This document shows, one piece after another, positions 39,700-49,159 of a stretch of DNA of 64,000 nt. The notes under the pieces are model-generated. The model was given only the letters and a program-made list of their open reading frames with translations, did no database searches and was not told where the DNA came from. The stretch covers positions 1 through 64,000 of the forward strand of contig DASXPN010000073.1 of the NCBI GenBank assembly GCA_036493595.1, in the 5' to 3' direction. Both the position numbers and the translations under genes were made by a program. Within the stretch, counting starts at the first letter, position 1. Every line of letters begins with the position of its first letter. The stretch is from DATAES01 sp036493595. GTDB taxonomy: Bacteria; Actinomycetota; Acidimicrobiia; Acidimicrobiales; JACDCH01.

Positions 39700-40545
39700 T
39701 CACGAGTCGATCACGGCGCCGGTCGAGCGCCAGGCCGCTTCGATTTGGTCGATCCGCTCGGTCGCGGACTGACGCAGCTTGGCCGCGACGCCGGCGACCA
39801 GCGCGTTGCCGATGCCGAGGACACCGAGGTGACTGTCGAACGGACCACTGCCTTCCGCGGCGACAACCAACGTCGCGTCCGCGTAGCTCGCGAGCGGTGA
39901 GAGCACGCTGTCGGTGATCGCGATCACCGTCGCGTGCGCGTCGACCGCCAGCTCGACCGCGTCGAGCACCGAGCTGTCGTAACGGCGGAGGTCGATGGCG
40001 ACGACGACGTCGTTGGAACGGATGTCGGCGATGCGCGCCGCGATGGCAAGCGGTGATCCGGTAACGAGCGCCACGCCCGGACGCAAGAGTGCGAGCTCGT
40101 CGGAGACTTGGCGCGCCACTCCAACGGAGGCGCCCCCTGGCAACACCACCACGCGCGCTCGCTTGCCTGCGAGCGCGGCAACGGCGCGACCGAGCGCGTC
40201 TCGGTCGACGTGTTCGAACGTGGCGGCAAGGTTCTCGAGCTCTGTCGTGAGTGTTCGCGCCGCGAGGTCGTCGTGCGCGGCGGGTTGGCGGATGCGTTCG
40301 CTGGCGAGACGAAGCCGTCCGGTGAGGTCGGCGCGCACGGCGGACTGCAGCCCGACGAATCCCTCGTAGCCGAGACGTTCGGACAGCCTCAGGACGGTGG
40401 CGCCGCCCGTCCCGGCTCGCTTGGCGAGTGCGGCGACCGTGCCGAAGGCGACTGCCTCGGGATCGTCGAGCACGACTCCAGCGACGCGACGCTCGGACGG
40501 CGTCAGGTGATCTCGGCGCGCTTCGAGCCGGTCGCGCACGGTCAT
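39700..40545 (-). CDS. RpiR/MurR-family transcriptional regulator
   Basis: A 281-residue regulator from the ATG at 40545. The N-terminal HTH_6 domain is clear: LTPSERRVAGVVLDDPEAVA, then VAALAKRAGTGGATVLRLSE. The SIS sugar-phosphate-binding domain follows, with RVVVLPGGASVGVARQVSDE, DVVVAIDLRRYDSSVLD and IAITDSVLSPLASYAD. Members sense phosphosugars or amino acids. It is divergent from the aldehyde dehydrogenase-aminotransferase operon, and a good palindrome lies between them. Control of that operon and of itself is inferred. Confidence 0.88.
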   Translation of the reverse strand: MTVRDRLEARRDHLTPSERRVAGVVLDDPEAVAFGTVAALAKRAGTGGATVLRLSERLGYEGFVGLQSAVRADLTGRLRLASERIRQPAAHDDLAARTLTTELENLAATFEHVDRDALGRAVAALAGKRARVVVLPGGASVGVARQVSDELALLRPGVALVTGSPLAIAARIADIRSNDVVVAIDLRRYDSSVLDAVELAVDAHATVIAITDSVLSPLASYADATLVVAAEGSGPFDSHLGVLGIGNALVAGVAAKLRQSATERIDQIEAAWRSTGAVIDS

Positions 40546-40575
40546 GGCTGCACAACGTATCCTGGCCTCGTGGGG

Positions 40576-40593
40576 GTGGAACGGATGTTCCAC
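40576..40593. promoter_or_regulatory. Palindromic operator candidate for the RpiR-type regulator
   Basis: GTGGAAC (40576-40582), GGAT, GTTCCAC (40587-40593): a perfect 7-bp inverted repeat with a 4-bp centre. It stands in the 87-bp spacer between the divergent regulator and aldehyde dehydrogenase genes. RpiR-family operators are often palindromes of this size. Binding is inferred. Confidence 0.5.
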
Positions 40594-40632
40594 ATCTCCT
40601 TCTGATCGGTACAAAGAGTCCGGAGAGTGCTC

Positions 40633-42080
<1,448 letters not shown>

Positions 42081-42084
<4 letters not shown>

Positions 42085-43319
42085 CCGCGCTCGATCATCA
42101 TGTACCCACTGCGACGCACGAATGGCTGTCGCGCTACGACGCCGCGGTTGCGCCCGTGTTACCGACCTACTTCGACATCGTCGCGGCGAGTGGCGAAGGC
42201 GTGTGGCTGACCGACGTCGACGGTCGCCGATTCCTCGACCTGGGCGCGGGTATTGCGGTGAACAGCACGGGTCACTGCCATCCCGACGTGGTCGCTGCCA
42301 TCGAGACGCAAACGCGCACGTTGCTGCACACGTCCGTGGTCACCCGTCATGAACGCCAGATCGAGTTGGCCGAGCGACTCGTTGCGCTGTGCCCGTATCT
42401 GGACGAGCCGCAGGTGTTCTTCTGCAACTCGGGCGCGGAAGCGGTCGACGGCGCGCTGAAACTGGCGCGGCGCGCGACCGGACGCCCTGGTGTCGTCGCG
42501 TTCGACGGCGCCTTCCACGGCCGGACGCTCGCAGCGACGACGCTCACCAACACGAAGCCGAACTACCGCGAGGGCTATGAGCCGCTGCTACCCGGTGTGC
42601 GCCACGCGCCGTATTGCCGCGACGTGCGGGACATCGAAGCCGCGCTTGTTGCCCTCGATGCCCTCCTCGACCCGTCGGTCGGCGCGGTGATCGTCGAGCC
42701 TGTGCTCGGTGAAGGCGGCTACGTCGTGCCGCCCGTCGAGTGGCTGCGAGCGTTGCGGGCGCGGTGTGATCAGGTGGGCGCGCTCCTCGTCTTCGACGAA
42801 GTGCAATGCGGCGTCGGGCGGACCGGACGCCCGTTCGCGGCGGAAACCTTTGGGGTGGTGCCGGACGTGTTGCTGTTCGCGAAGGGGATCGCCAGCGGGA
42901 TGCCGCTCGGCGGGATCATCGCGTCCGGCAGGTTGATGTCGTCGTGGCCCCGCGGCGCGCACGGCTCGACGTTCGGTGGCAATCCAGTTTCGTGCGCGGC
43001 TGCACTCGCCACGCTCGACGTGCTCGAGCGCGAAGGCTGCTACGAGCGGGCGCGCGTGCTCGGCGTGCACGCGCTCGAACGGTTGGCGATCTCCGGAGCG
43101 ACGCATGTCAGGGGCATCGGCCTCATGATCGGCGTGCCGTTGGCCAGCAGTAACGAGGCTGCTGCCATCCAGCAACGCTGCTTCGACGATCGCGTGCTCG
43201 TCTTGACGTGCGGCGCGCACGACGACACGTTGCGCTTGGCGCCCGCGTTGACGATCACGACCGCCGAGTGGGACCGAGGGCTCGACGTCGTGATCGCGGC
43301 GATGGCTGCTGTCGCGTGA
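42081..43319 (+). CDS. Class III (omega) aminotransferase, GabT-like
   Basis: A 412-residue PLP enzyme. Signatures are LDLGAGIAVNSTGHCHPDVV, FFCNSGAEAVDGALKLARRAT, AFDGAFHGRTLAAT, LLVFDEVQCGVGRTG and LFAKGIASGMPLGGI; the PLP Lys is near residue 268. The set matches 4-aminobutyrate, acetylornithine and related transaminases. Coupling to an aldehyde dehydrogenase favours an omega-amino acid such as GABA, or lysine, rather than ornithine in arginine synthesis. Its last codons are duplicated just after the stop. Confidence 0.9.
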
Positions 43320-43342
43320 TCGTGGCTGCTGTCGCGTGATCG
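43303..43342. repeat. 20-bp tandem duplication at the aminotransferase stop
   Basis: TGGCTGCTGTCGCGTGATCG occurs at 43303-43322 and again, identical, at 43323-43342. The first copy contains the end and stop of the aminotransferase gene. It looks like a slippage duplication; a shorter third echo (GCTGCGTGATCGG) follows. Confidence 0.8.
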
Positions 43343-43359
43343 TCGCTGCGTGATCGGCG

Positions 43360-43881
43360 TCAGGCGGTCTTGAACAGCTCGAGGACGCGCTCGTAGTCGT
43401 ACGGCTCTTCGAGCATCGTGTCCGGATCCCACTGGCTGCGCGGTTGCGCGACGAAGTCGCCGCCGTACACGTGGATCGCACCCGTGTGGGTGCGACGCGG
43501 GTTCGTGACCGAATGGATCGCGTCGTCGCCGAGCATCAACACGTCGGACTCATGCAACTCTTTGCCACCGGACGCGTTGATGCTCGATCGGTCCCGCCGG
43601 AAGAACGCGTTGTCCTCTTGACCCGCGTAGATCCCGATTGCCGCCCACATGCGATGGTCGTGCGCTTGCAGCGTCATGCCCGGCGGCCACACCACGTTCA
43701 AGACCGTCAAGGTGTCCGAGCGGTGGAGCAGGTTGAGCCCGCCGCGGCCATGCTCCAACTCGTCCGCCACCGCGGTCGGTCGCGCCACGGCGCGCTCGAG
43801 GACCTCACGAATGGCGCGCCTCGGTTCGTTCTCCGTGACAGCGTGCTCGCATTCTTTGATGAACTCGTCCAAGTCGAACAT
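43360..43881 (-). CDS. Cupin-fold protein, cysteine dioxygenase-like
   Basis: A 173-residue protein. The core TVLNVVWPPGMTLQAHDHRM contains H-x-H for a mononuclear metal, and a later His is in GDDAIHSVTNP, as in the cysteine/3-mercaptopropionate dioxygenase fold. The segment WAAIGIYAGQEDNAFFRR also fits that group. Related proteins act on small thiols or are of unknown function; which applies here cannot be told. The gene is divergent from the conserved unknown gene at 43904 with only 22 bp between them. Confidence 0.75.
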   Translation of the reverse strand: MFDLDEFIKECEHAVTENEPRRAIREVLERAVARPTAVADELEHGRGGLNLLHRSDTLTVLNVVWPPGMTLQAHDHRMWAAIGIYAGQEDNAFFRRDRSSINASGGKELHESDVLMLGDDAIHSVTNPRRTHTGAIHVYGGDFVAQPRSQWDPDTMLEEPYDYERVLELFKTA

Positions 43882-43903
43882 GTGAACCCCCTTGGGAGGG
43901 GCG

Positions 43904-44491
43904 GTGCCTCATCGCAACCGTGTCACCCCGTATGGCGACATCATCGCCTCTCCGCGCCGAGGTCGCTTCATGGGCAACCGCGGCTGCATCCATCGGGGCT
44001 ACGACATCGTGCGCCCGTGGGCGTCCAAGCGGTGGATCACCTGCGTGCTCGAGTTCCGCGGTTGGCGGGCGCCGCAGTGGGAGCCGGGCCGGTGGACGGC
44101 CTTGTTCTTCGACGACGAGGCGGTCGCGTTCGCGGCAGGACATCGGCCCTGCGCCCTGTGCCGCCGCCAGGACTACGAGCGTTACCGGGACGCGTGGCAG
44201 GCAGCCAGTGGTGCGCGTCTGGGCGCGGACGCCATGGACGCGCAATTGCACGCCGACCGCACGGACGGTCGGGCCAAGCGGTTGCACGCGGTTCGATGGC
44301 CGGAGCTACCCGACGGCGTGTTCGTCGAGGTCGACGGCAGGGCGGCGCGGGTTGACGGCGACGAGTTACGCGTGTGGAGCGGTGTCAGCGGCTACGACGG
44401 GTCTGCCGTTCGTCCTCGCGACGGGACCGCCGTGGTCATCACGCCGGCGGCGAACGTCGCCGTCCTCCGCGCCGGTTACGTACTCACGTGA
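43904..44491 (+). CDS. Conserved protein of unknown function
   Basis: A 195-residue protein from GTG 43904, behind a strong GGGAGGGG site. Its opening PHRNRVTPYGDIIASPRRG, MGNRGCIHRGYDIVR and AAGHRPCALCRRQDYERYR look well conserved in distant bacteria by my recollection, but no function is assigned. The Cys in NRGCIH and the pair in CALC could form a metal site together with His. It is soluble, with no signal peptide. A TTG 12 bp upstream is in frame but precedes the ribosome site. Confidence 0.7.
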   Translation: MPHRNRVTPYGDIIASPRRGRFMGNRGCIHRGYDIVRPWASKRWITCVLEFRGWRAPQWEPGRWTALFFDDEAVAFAAGHRPCALCRRQDYERYRDAWQAASGARLGADAMDAQLHADRTDGRAKRLHAVRWPELPDGVFVEVDGRAARVDGDELRVWSGVSGYDGSAVRPRDGTAVVITPAANVAVLRAGYVLT

Positions 44492-44515
44492 TCGTGCGGA
44501 CGGACGTGCGGACGA

Positions 44516-44890
44516 TCAGGCCTGTGGCATCTGCGACATGAACTGGTTGAGGTCGAAGTAGTCGCGCCACGCGGTGATCTTGTCGTTCTCGACGTCGAAC
44601 GTTCCCATCACCGGCAGCTCGATGGTCGACGCCGGGAAGCGGAAGACGTCAACCCGCTCTGTCATCACGATGGGCCCTGCTGCCGCGATGTGTTCGACGC
44701 GGAACTCGACGGAGTCCACCCCGCCGGTGAAGCCTTCGATCGTTGCTCGGATCGCATCGCGTCCGGTGACCGGGGCGATGGGGATGTTGTGATAAATGGC
44801 GTCGTCGGCGAAGAACGCCATGATGGTGTCGAGGTCGCCGTCACCCCACGCCGCGCAGAACTGTCGGACGATCTCGATCGGTTCGGCCAT
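44516..44890 (-). CDS. Limonene-1,2-epoxide hydrolase-like protein
   Basis: A 124-residue protein of the LEH branch of the SnoaL/NTF2-like fold, from the ATG at 44890. The catalytic set of the limonene enzyme (Arg-Asp-Asp plus Tyr and Asn) has counterparts: Tyr33 and Asn35 in AIYHNIPIAP, Arg79 and Asp81 in MTERVDVF, and Asp110 in TAWRDYFDL. The full set suggests a working epoxide hydrolase rather than a non-catalytic NTF2 protein. The epoxide is unknown. Confidence 0.85.
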   Translation of the reverse strand: MAEPIEIVRQFCAAWGDGDLDTIMAFFADDAIYHNIPIAPVTGRDAIRATIEGFTGGVDSVEFRVEHIAAAGPIVMTERVDVFRFPASTIELPVMGTFDVENDKITAWRDYFDLNQFMSQMPQA

Positions 44891-44958
44891 GACGCGCAAG
44901 CTAGTGCCGGCTCAGCGCGCGCCGTTCAACGACGTTCGACGACGTTCGGCATACGCCG

Positions 44959-45426
44959 TCAGCGACTCGGGTTCAGCGACAACTGCCAGTTGCACGAGTC
45001 CGTGTCGGCGAGGCCGTGGACTGTCGTGACGGTGACCGTCACGGCAAACGTGCCGGACGTCGTGTACCGGTGCGCGAACACACCGTCGACCGACGAGTTG
45101 GAGTACGTGTGTCCGTCGCCGTAGTCGATGTCGAAGCGTGCAACCGGGTCGGGCGAGTCGAGCTGGTAGCCGAACGACACGTCGTACCAGGCCCACGCTC
45201 CGTGCGCCGAGGTCGGGCAGGCGAGCGCAAGGTTCGGCGGAGTGGGGGATGCCGTGACCGGAAGGAGGTTGAACTCGGTGGCCGCAGTCGCGGTTGTCGC
45301 GTTGGACGAGCGGGGCTCGTTCGCAAACACGAACGCCCCGACGGCGAGCAGGGCGAGCGCGAGGAACACCAAGGCGCGACGGCGCGGGAGCGGCTCGTCA
45401 TACGGTAGAGCCCGCAGCCATCGCAT
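44959..45426 (-). CDS. Single-pass membrane protein with a PKD-like domain
   Basis: A 155-residue protein. A basic start is followed by one helix (ALVFLALALLAVGAFVFA), then an extracellular part with two Cys (LALACPTS and DSCNWQL) that may form a disulphide. The middle reads FDIDYGDGHTYSNSSVDGVF followed by HRYTTSGTFAVTVTV, the typical YGDG...HxY...G.Y.V pattern of PKD domains. Such domains support surface binding. No partner is evident from the neighbours. Confidence 0.7.
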   Translation of the reverse strand: MRWLRALPYDEPLPRRRALVFLALALLAVGAFVFANEPRSSNATTATAATEFNLLPVTASPTPPNLALACPTSAHGAWAWYDVSFGYQLDSPDPVARFDIDYGDGHTYSNSSVDGVFAHRYTTSGTFAVTVTVTTVHGLADTDSCNWQLSLNPSR

Positions 45427-45536
45427 TGGGCTATTCAGCCGGAAAAGCGGATCCGCACCAATGGCCTAATCGGGTCATTTTGTGCGTTGCGTCGTGCTAG
45501 TCAGTGCGCGCGTTTTTTGGTCGACCAGGGGGACGG

Positions 45537-46307
45537 ATGAGCTACGAGGACATCATCGTCAGCCGGCACGGCGAGGTCGAGATGATCACGCTGAACCGGC
45601 CGGACGTCCGCAACGCGCTGCGATTCGCGACCTACGACGAGCTCGAGCGAGCAGTGCGGACCACGACGAGCCGATGTCTCGTCATCACGGGCGCCGACCC
45701 CGCGTTCTGCTCCGGTGACGACGTCCGCCAGATCATGGGTGGCGGGGACGCCGACCATTCGATCGAGGTGGAGCCACGCATCACACCCGCGGCGGAGGCG
45801 TTGCTGTCGAGCAACGTGCCGGTGATCGCCGCGGTCAACGGCGCGGCCGTCGGGTGGGGCATGGAGATGGCCCTGATGGCTGACATCCGTGTCGCGTCCG
45901 AGCGGGCGAAGTTCGGTGAGCTGTTCGTGCTGCGCGGCCTGTGCACCGACGTCGCCGGCATCGGGCGCCTGGCCGGATTGGTCGGCCGTGAGCGCGCCGC
46001 CGAGATGCTCTTCACCGGTGAGGTGATCGACGCGGACACGGCCCGCAGCATCGGTCTCGTGAGTCGCGTCGTCGCGCACGAGCAGCTCGTTCCTGCCGCG
46101 CTCGAGATCGCCGCTCGCATCGCGGTCAATCCACCGCTCGCCGTGCAGAAGATCAAGGAGGGTCTGCGGCGGGCGCTCGATCCGGAGTGGGACGCGCTCG
46201 GCATGTGGGTGAGCACGTCACTCACCGAGCTGTTCAAGACCGATGATCATCGTGAAGGCGTCAAGGCCTTCCTCGAGAAGCGGGCGCCGAACTACACGGG
46301 CCGCTGA
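45537..46307 (+). CDS. Enoyl-CoA hydratase/isomerase family protein
   Basis: A 256-residue crotonase-fold protein from the ATG at 45537. It has ITLNRPDVRNALRFATYDEL, an oxyanion segment DPAFCSGDDVRQIM, VNGAAVGWGMEMALMADIRV and the usual AEMLFTGEVIDADTARSIGL, LVSRVV and PPLAVQKIKEGLRRAL. The Glu positions of classic hydratases are replaced (GLCTDVAGIGRLAGLVG has Asp), so isomerase-like activity is possible. The upstream in-frame start at 45504 adds a basic stretch unlike the family. It converges with the CBM48 gene. Confidence 0.85.
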   Translation: MSYEDIIVSRHGEVEMITLNRPDVRNALRFATYDELERAVRTTTSRCLVITGADPAFCSGDDVRQIMGGGDADHSIEVEPRITPAAEALLSSNVPVIAAVNGAAVGWGMEMALMADIRVASERAKFGELFVLRGLCTDVAGIGRLAGLVGRERAAEMLFTGEVIDADTARSIGLVSRVVAHEQLVPAALEIAARIAVNPPLAVQKIKEGLRRALDPEWDALGMWVSTSLTELFKTDDHREGVKAFLEKRAPNYTGR

Positions 46308-46311
46308 CCCG

Positions 46312-46635
46312 CTACTCGGCTCGCGTGCCGTTGCCGTCTCGACGGACGGGCCGCACGACCACCACCGAGTCGGCGCCTCCGAACTCGTTGGCGGCGTAGG
46401 TCTCCGCGTCCCATGCGTTCTCCCACCGGCCGTCGCCGAGGTAGTAGCGGAACCGGTAGGTGCCGGGCACCAGCGTGACGACGAGCTCGAGCGAGCCATC
46501 GTCCTTGCGCTTCATCGGGTGGCTCGCCATCGACCAGTTGTTGAACTCACCGACGACCCACGCCCGCTCCGCACCCGCCTCGGACGGGAGCTTGAAGCGG
46601 ACGCTCACCGCGCCGTTGCTGCCCTGGTGATCCAT
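46312..46635 (-). CDS. Isolated CBM48 (glycogen-binding) domain protein
   Basis: A 107-residue protein that is essentially one CBM48/AMPK-type carbohydrate-binding domain: VSVRFKLPSEAGAERAWVVG, EFNNWSMASHPMKRKDDGS, then GTYRFRYYLGDGRWENAW. The FNNW and RYYLGDGRWE motifs carry the aromatic residues used for glucan binding. There is no catalytic domain. Single-domain relatives are common in bacteria and may act as glycogen-linked regulators. A short tail of charged residues ends the protein. Confidence 0.85.
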   Translation of the reverse strand: MDHQGSNGAVSVRFKLPSEAGAERAWVVGEFNNWSMASHPMKRKDDGSLELVVTLVPGTYRFRYYLGDGRWENAWDAETYAANEFGGADSVVVVRPVRRDGNGTRAE

Positions 46636-46724
46636 TGCTTGTCATCCCTACCAGTCGCCGTGTGTGGAGGCCGACTGAAATAGGTTCCCTGCGAGCTGTC
46701 TGGCAAACGTGACCTTACGGACCT

Positions 46725-48014
46725 CTAGGGTGCTTGTCCCGACACCGGGCGGCGCCCGACGACGTGCCAGACGGGCATCGGACCCTTTCCCTTGATGTCC
46801 GTCACACCCTGTGGCTCGCACACGAAATCGTGGTCGATGCGCTCGTAGGTCGCCGCCGTGACCTGCACGACACCGGCCGTGCCGTGCGACTCCATGCGGC
46901 TCGCGAGATTCACCGCGTCGCCCCAGAGGTCGTAGAGGAATCGCTTCTGACCCACGATGCCGGCGATGACAGGCCCCGAGTTGATGCCAACGCGGAACTG
47001 CAACCGCCGACCAGCGAACTCACGTTCACCCATCAGCTCTTGGAGTCGCAGGCCGAACGCACACAATGCCGTCGCGTGATCAGGACGGGGATCGGGAACA
47101 CCGGCCGCGACCATGTAGCAGTCGCCGATCGTCTTGATCTTCTCGAGGCCCATCTCGTCGACGAGATCGTCGAACACGGAGAACACCTCGTTCAACAGGA
47201 TGACGACTTCCGCCGGCGTCAACCGGCTTGCGAGCTCGGTGAATCCTTGGATGTCCGCGAACAGGATCGACGCGTCGTCGAACTCGTCGGCCACGGAGAG
47301 GTCCTGTTCGAGCGCGGCCGCCACCGACTCGGGAAACACGCGCAACATCAGCTGTTCGATCTGCGCGTGTTGCGCGCGCTCCACTGCCAGCTTCTGACCG
47401 AGTCCGGCGACGCACTCTCCCAACACGAGCCCCGCGATCGCGATGCCGCCACCGACGACGAGACCGCGTGCAAGCGTGACGTCGCCGGCGATCAACGCGG
47501 ACACCGCGAACAGCGCGACGTAGTAGGTGACGATCAGCCGTCCGCTGCGAGGCGACGCCGTGAGCACGCCGACGGTCACGGCACTCGTCACGCACATCAG
47601 CAGAAAGCCCGGCCACCAATGCCCGAACGGCTCGGTGGTCGTGAGGTACGCGACGGGAGCGATGACACAGCCGAGCGCGGCACGCACGAGCTCGACCCGC
47701 AACGGACGCCGCCACCGGATCGGTTGCGCGCTGATCGCGACATTGCCGACGAGCAACACCGCGATCGCGATCACGCCGCCGCCATTCGCGTTGCCTTGTA
47801 TGTAGGCGCGGATGATCACGGCGAGGGACAGAAGGCAGTACGCGACGAGCACGCCGTCCGCCGCGGCGATGACGCGGCGCGAGGCGCTGTCGCCGAAGAC
47901 GGCGCGGGCCACCTCGACGTCGGACTTGGGCTCCGCGCCATCACCGTCGATGCCGAGCCTGTCCAATGCGGACCCGACCGATCCGACGAGCCCGGACGCC
48001 GCGCGACTGGCCAT
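46725..48014 (-). CDS. Class III adenylate cyclase with membrane anchor
   Basis: A 429-residue protein. Six hydrophobic helices occupy about residues 50-215, then a short linker (LRVFPESVAAALEQD) leads into a guanylate/adenylate cyclase catalytic domain. Key residues are present: metal Asp in ASILFADIQGFTELA, GLEKIKTIGDCYMVAAG with the adenine-specifying Lys, and YDLWGDAVNLASRME with the second specificity Asp and the transition-state Asn/Arg. The Lys-Asp pair predicts ATP to cAMP. It stands alone; no cAMP receptor gene is adjacent. Confidence 0.92.
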   Translation of the reverse strand: MASRAASGLVGSVGSALDRLGIDGDGAEPKSDVEVARAVFGDSASRRVIAAADGVLVAYCLLSLAVIIRAYIQGNANGGGVIAIAVLLVGNVAISAQPIRWRRPLRVELVRAALGCVIAPVAYLTTTEPFGHWWPGFLLMCVTSAVTVGVLTASPRSGRLIVTYYVALFAVSALIAGDVTLARGLVVGGGIAIAGLVLGECVAGLGQKLAVERAQHAQIEQLMLRVFPESVAAALEQDLSVADEFDDASILFADIQGFTELASRLTPAEVVILLNEVFSVFDDLVDEMGLEKIKTIGDCYMVAAGVPDPRPDHATALCAFGLRLQELMGEREFAGRRLQFRVGINSGPVIAGIVGQKRFLYDLWGDAVNLASRMESHGTAGVVQVTAATYERIDHDFVCEPQGVTDIKGKGPMPVWHVVGRRPVSGQAP

Positions 48015-48052
48015 GAGGACGGCGAGTCTACGGGCGCCTAGGTTGCGCGCTC

Positions 48053-49159
48053 GTGCAGATCGACGCGCGCGCGATGGTCCTCGAGCGGCCGCGAGAGCTG
48101 GTGGCTCGATCCTTGCCGGTACCCGAGATCGGCGAGGACGACGGCCTGTTAAGGGTCGAGGCGTGTGGTCTGTGCGGCACAGACCACGAGCAGTACACGG
48201 GACACATCCCGGCCGGGTTCGCGTTCGTCCCGGGCCACGAGGTCGTCGGCGTCATCGAGCAACTCGGCACCCGAGCGGCGCAAAGGTGGGCGGTGTCCGC
48301 CGGCGATCGTGTCGCCGTCGAGGTGTTCCAGTCGTGCCGGTCGTGCGACGAGTGCGCAGCCGGTCGCTACCGCCGATGCCGGCGCCACGGTATGGCGGAC
48401 ATGTACGGCTTCATCGACGTCGACAAACCCCCGGGCTTGTGGGGTGGCTACGCGACCCACCTGTATCTCGGGCCCGACGCGATGGTGTTGCCGGTTCCGC
48501 CCGCGCTCGATCCGGCCCTCGCGACCCTGTTCAACCCGATTGGTGCGGGGATCCGCTGGGGGGTCACCGTGCCCGCGATGCAGCCGGGCGCGGTTGTCGC
48601 CGTGCTCGGCCCGGGCGTGCGTGGCCTATCCGTCTGCGCGGCAGCCAAGGACGCGGGCGCATCGCTCGTACTTGTCACCGGTCGCGGCGAGCGCGATGTC
48701 GAACGCCTCGAGACGGCCCGTCGCTTCGGAGCCGACATCACCGTCGACGTCATGAAGCAGGACCCGGTCAAGGTGTTGCGAGCGGCGACCGGGGTGCTGG
48801 CGGATGTCGTCGTCGACGTCACCGCGAAGGCGCCGGCCGCACTCGGCCAAGCCGTCGCGTTGGCTCGCACCGGTGGCACGGTCGTTCTCGCGGGCACCCG
48901 CGGCTCGAACGACACTCCTGGCTTCGCACCGGATCACATCGTGTACAAGGAGTTGCAGGTCGTCGGCGCGCTCGGCGTCGACTACGCCGCGTACGAGGCC
49001 GCGCTCCAGTTGCTGGCGTCGGGACGATGGCCGTTCGTCGACGTGTCTCGACGATGTGTGGATCTGGACGGCGTCGAGGTCCTGCTGCGCACGATGGCGG
49101 GCGAGACCGATGACGCGCCGCCTGTGCATGCGGTGGTCGCGCCGGCGTCCACATCGTGA
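48053..49159 (+). CDS. Zinc-dependent alcohol dehydrogenase (MDR family)
   Basis: A 368-residue medium-chain dehydrogenase. The catalytic zinc ligands are in EACGLCGTDHEQYTG and VPGHEVVGVIE. The structural zinc Cys set is CRSCDECAAGRYRRC. The Rossmann motif is VVAVLGPGVRGLSVCAAA, and the region near LVTGRGERDVERLETARRFG would contact NAD(P). Substrate unknown. A TAGGTT box 8 bp before GTG 48053 suggests a leaderless mRNA. Its stop overlaps the start of the glycosyltransferase (GTGA), so the two are co-translated. Confidence 0.88.
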   Translation: MQIDARAMVLERPRELVARSLPVPEIGEDDGLLRVEACGLCGTDHEQYTGHIPAGFAFVPGHEVVGVIEQLGTRAAQRWAVSAGDRVAVEVFQSCRSCDECAAGRYRRCRRHGMADMYGFIDVDKPPGLWGGYATHLYLGPDAMVLPVPPALDPALATLFNPIGAGIRWGVTVPAMQPGAVVAVLGPGVRGLSVCAAAKDAGASLVLVTGRGERDVERLETARRFGADITVDVMKQDPVKVLRAATGVLADVVVDVTAKAPAALGQAVALARTGGTVVLAGTRGSNDTPGFAPDHIVYKELQVVGALGVDYAAYEAALQLLASGRWPFVDVSRRCVDLDGVEVLLRTMAGETDDAPPVHAVVAPASTS

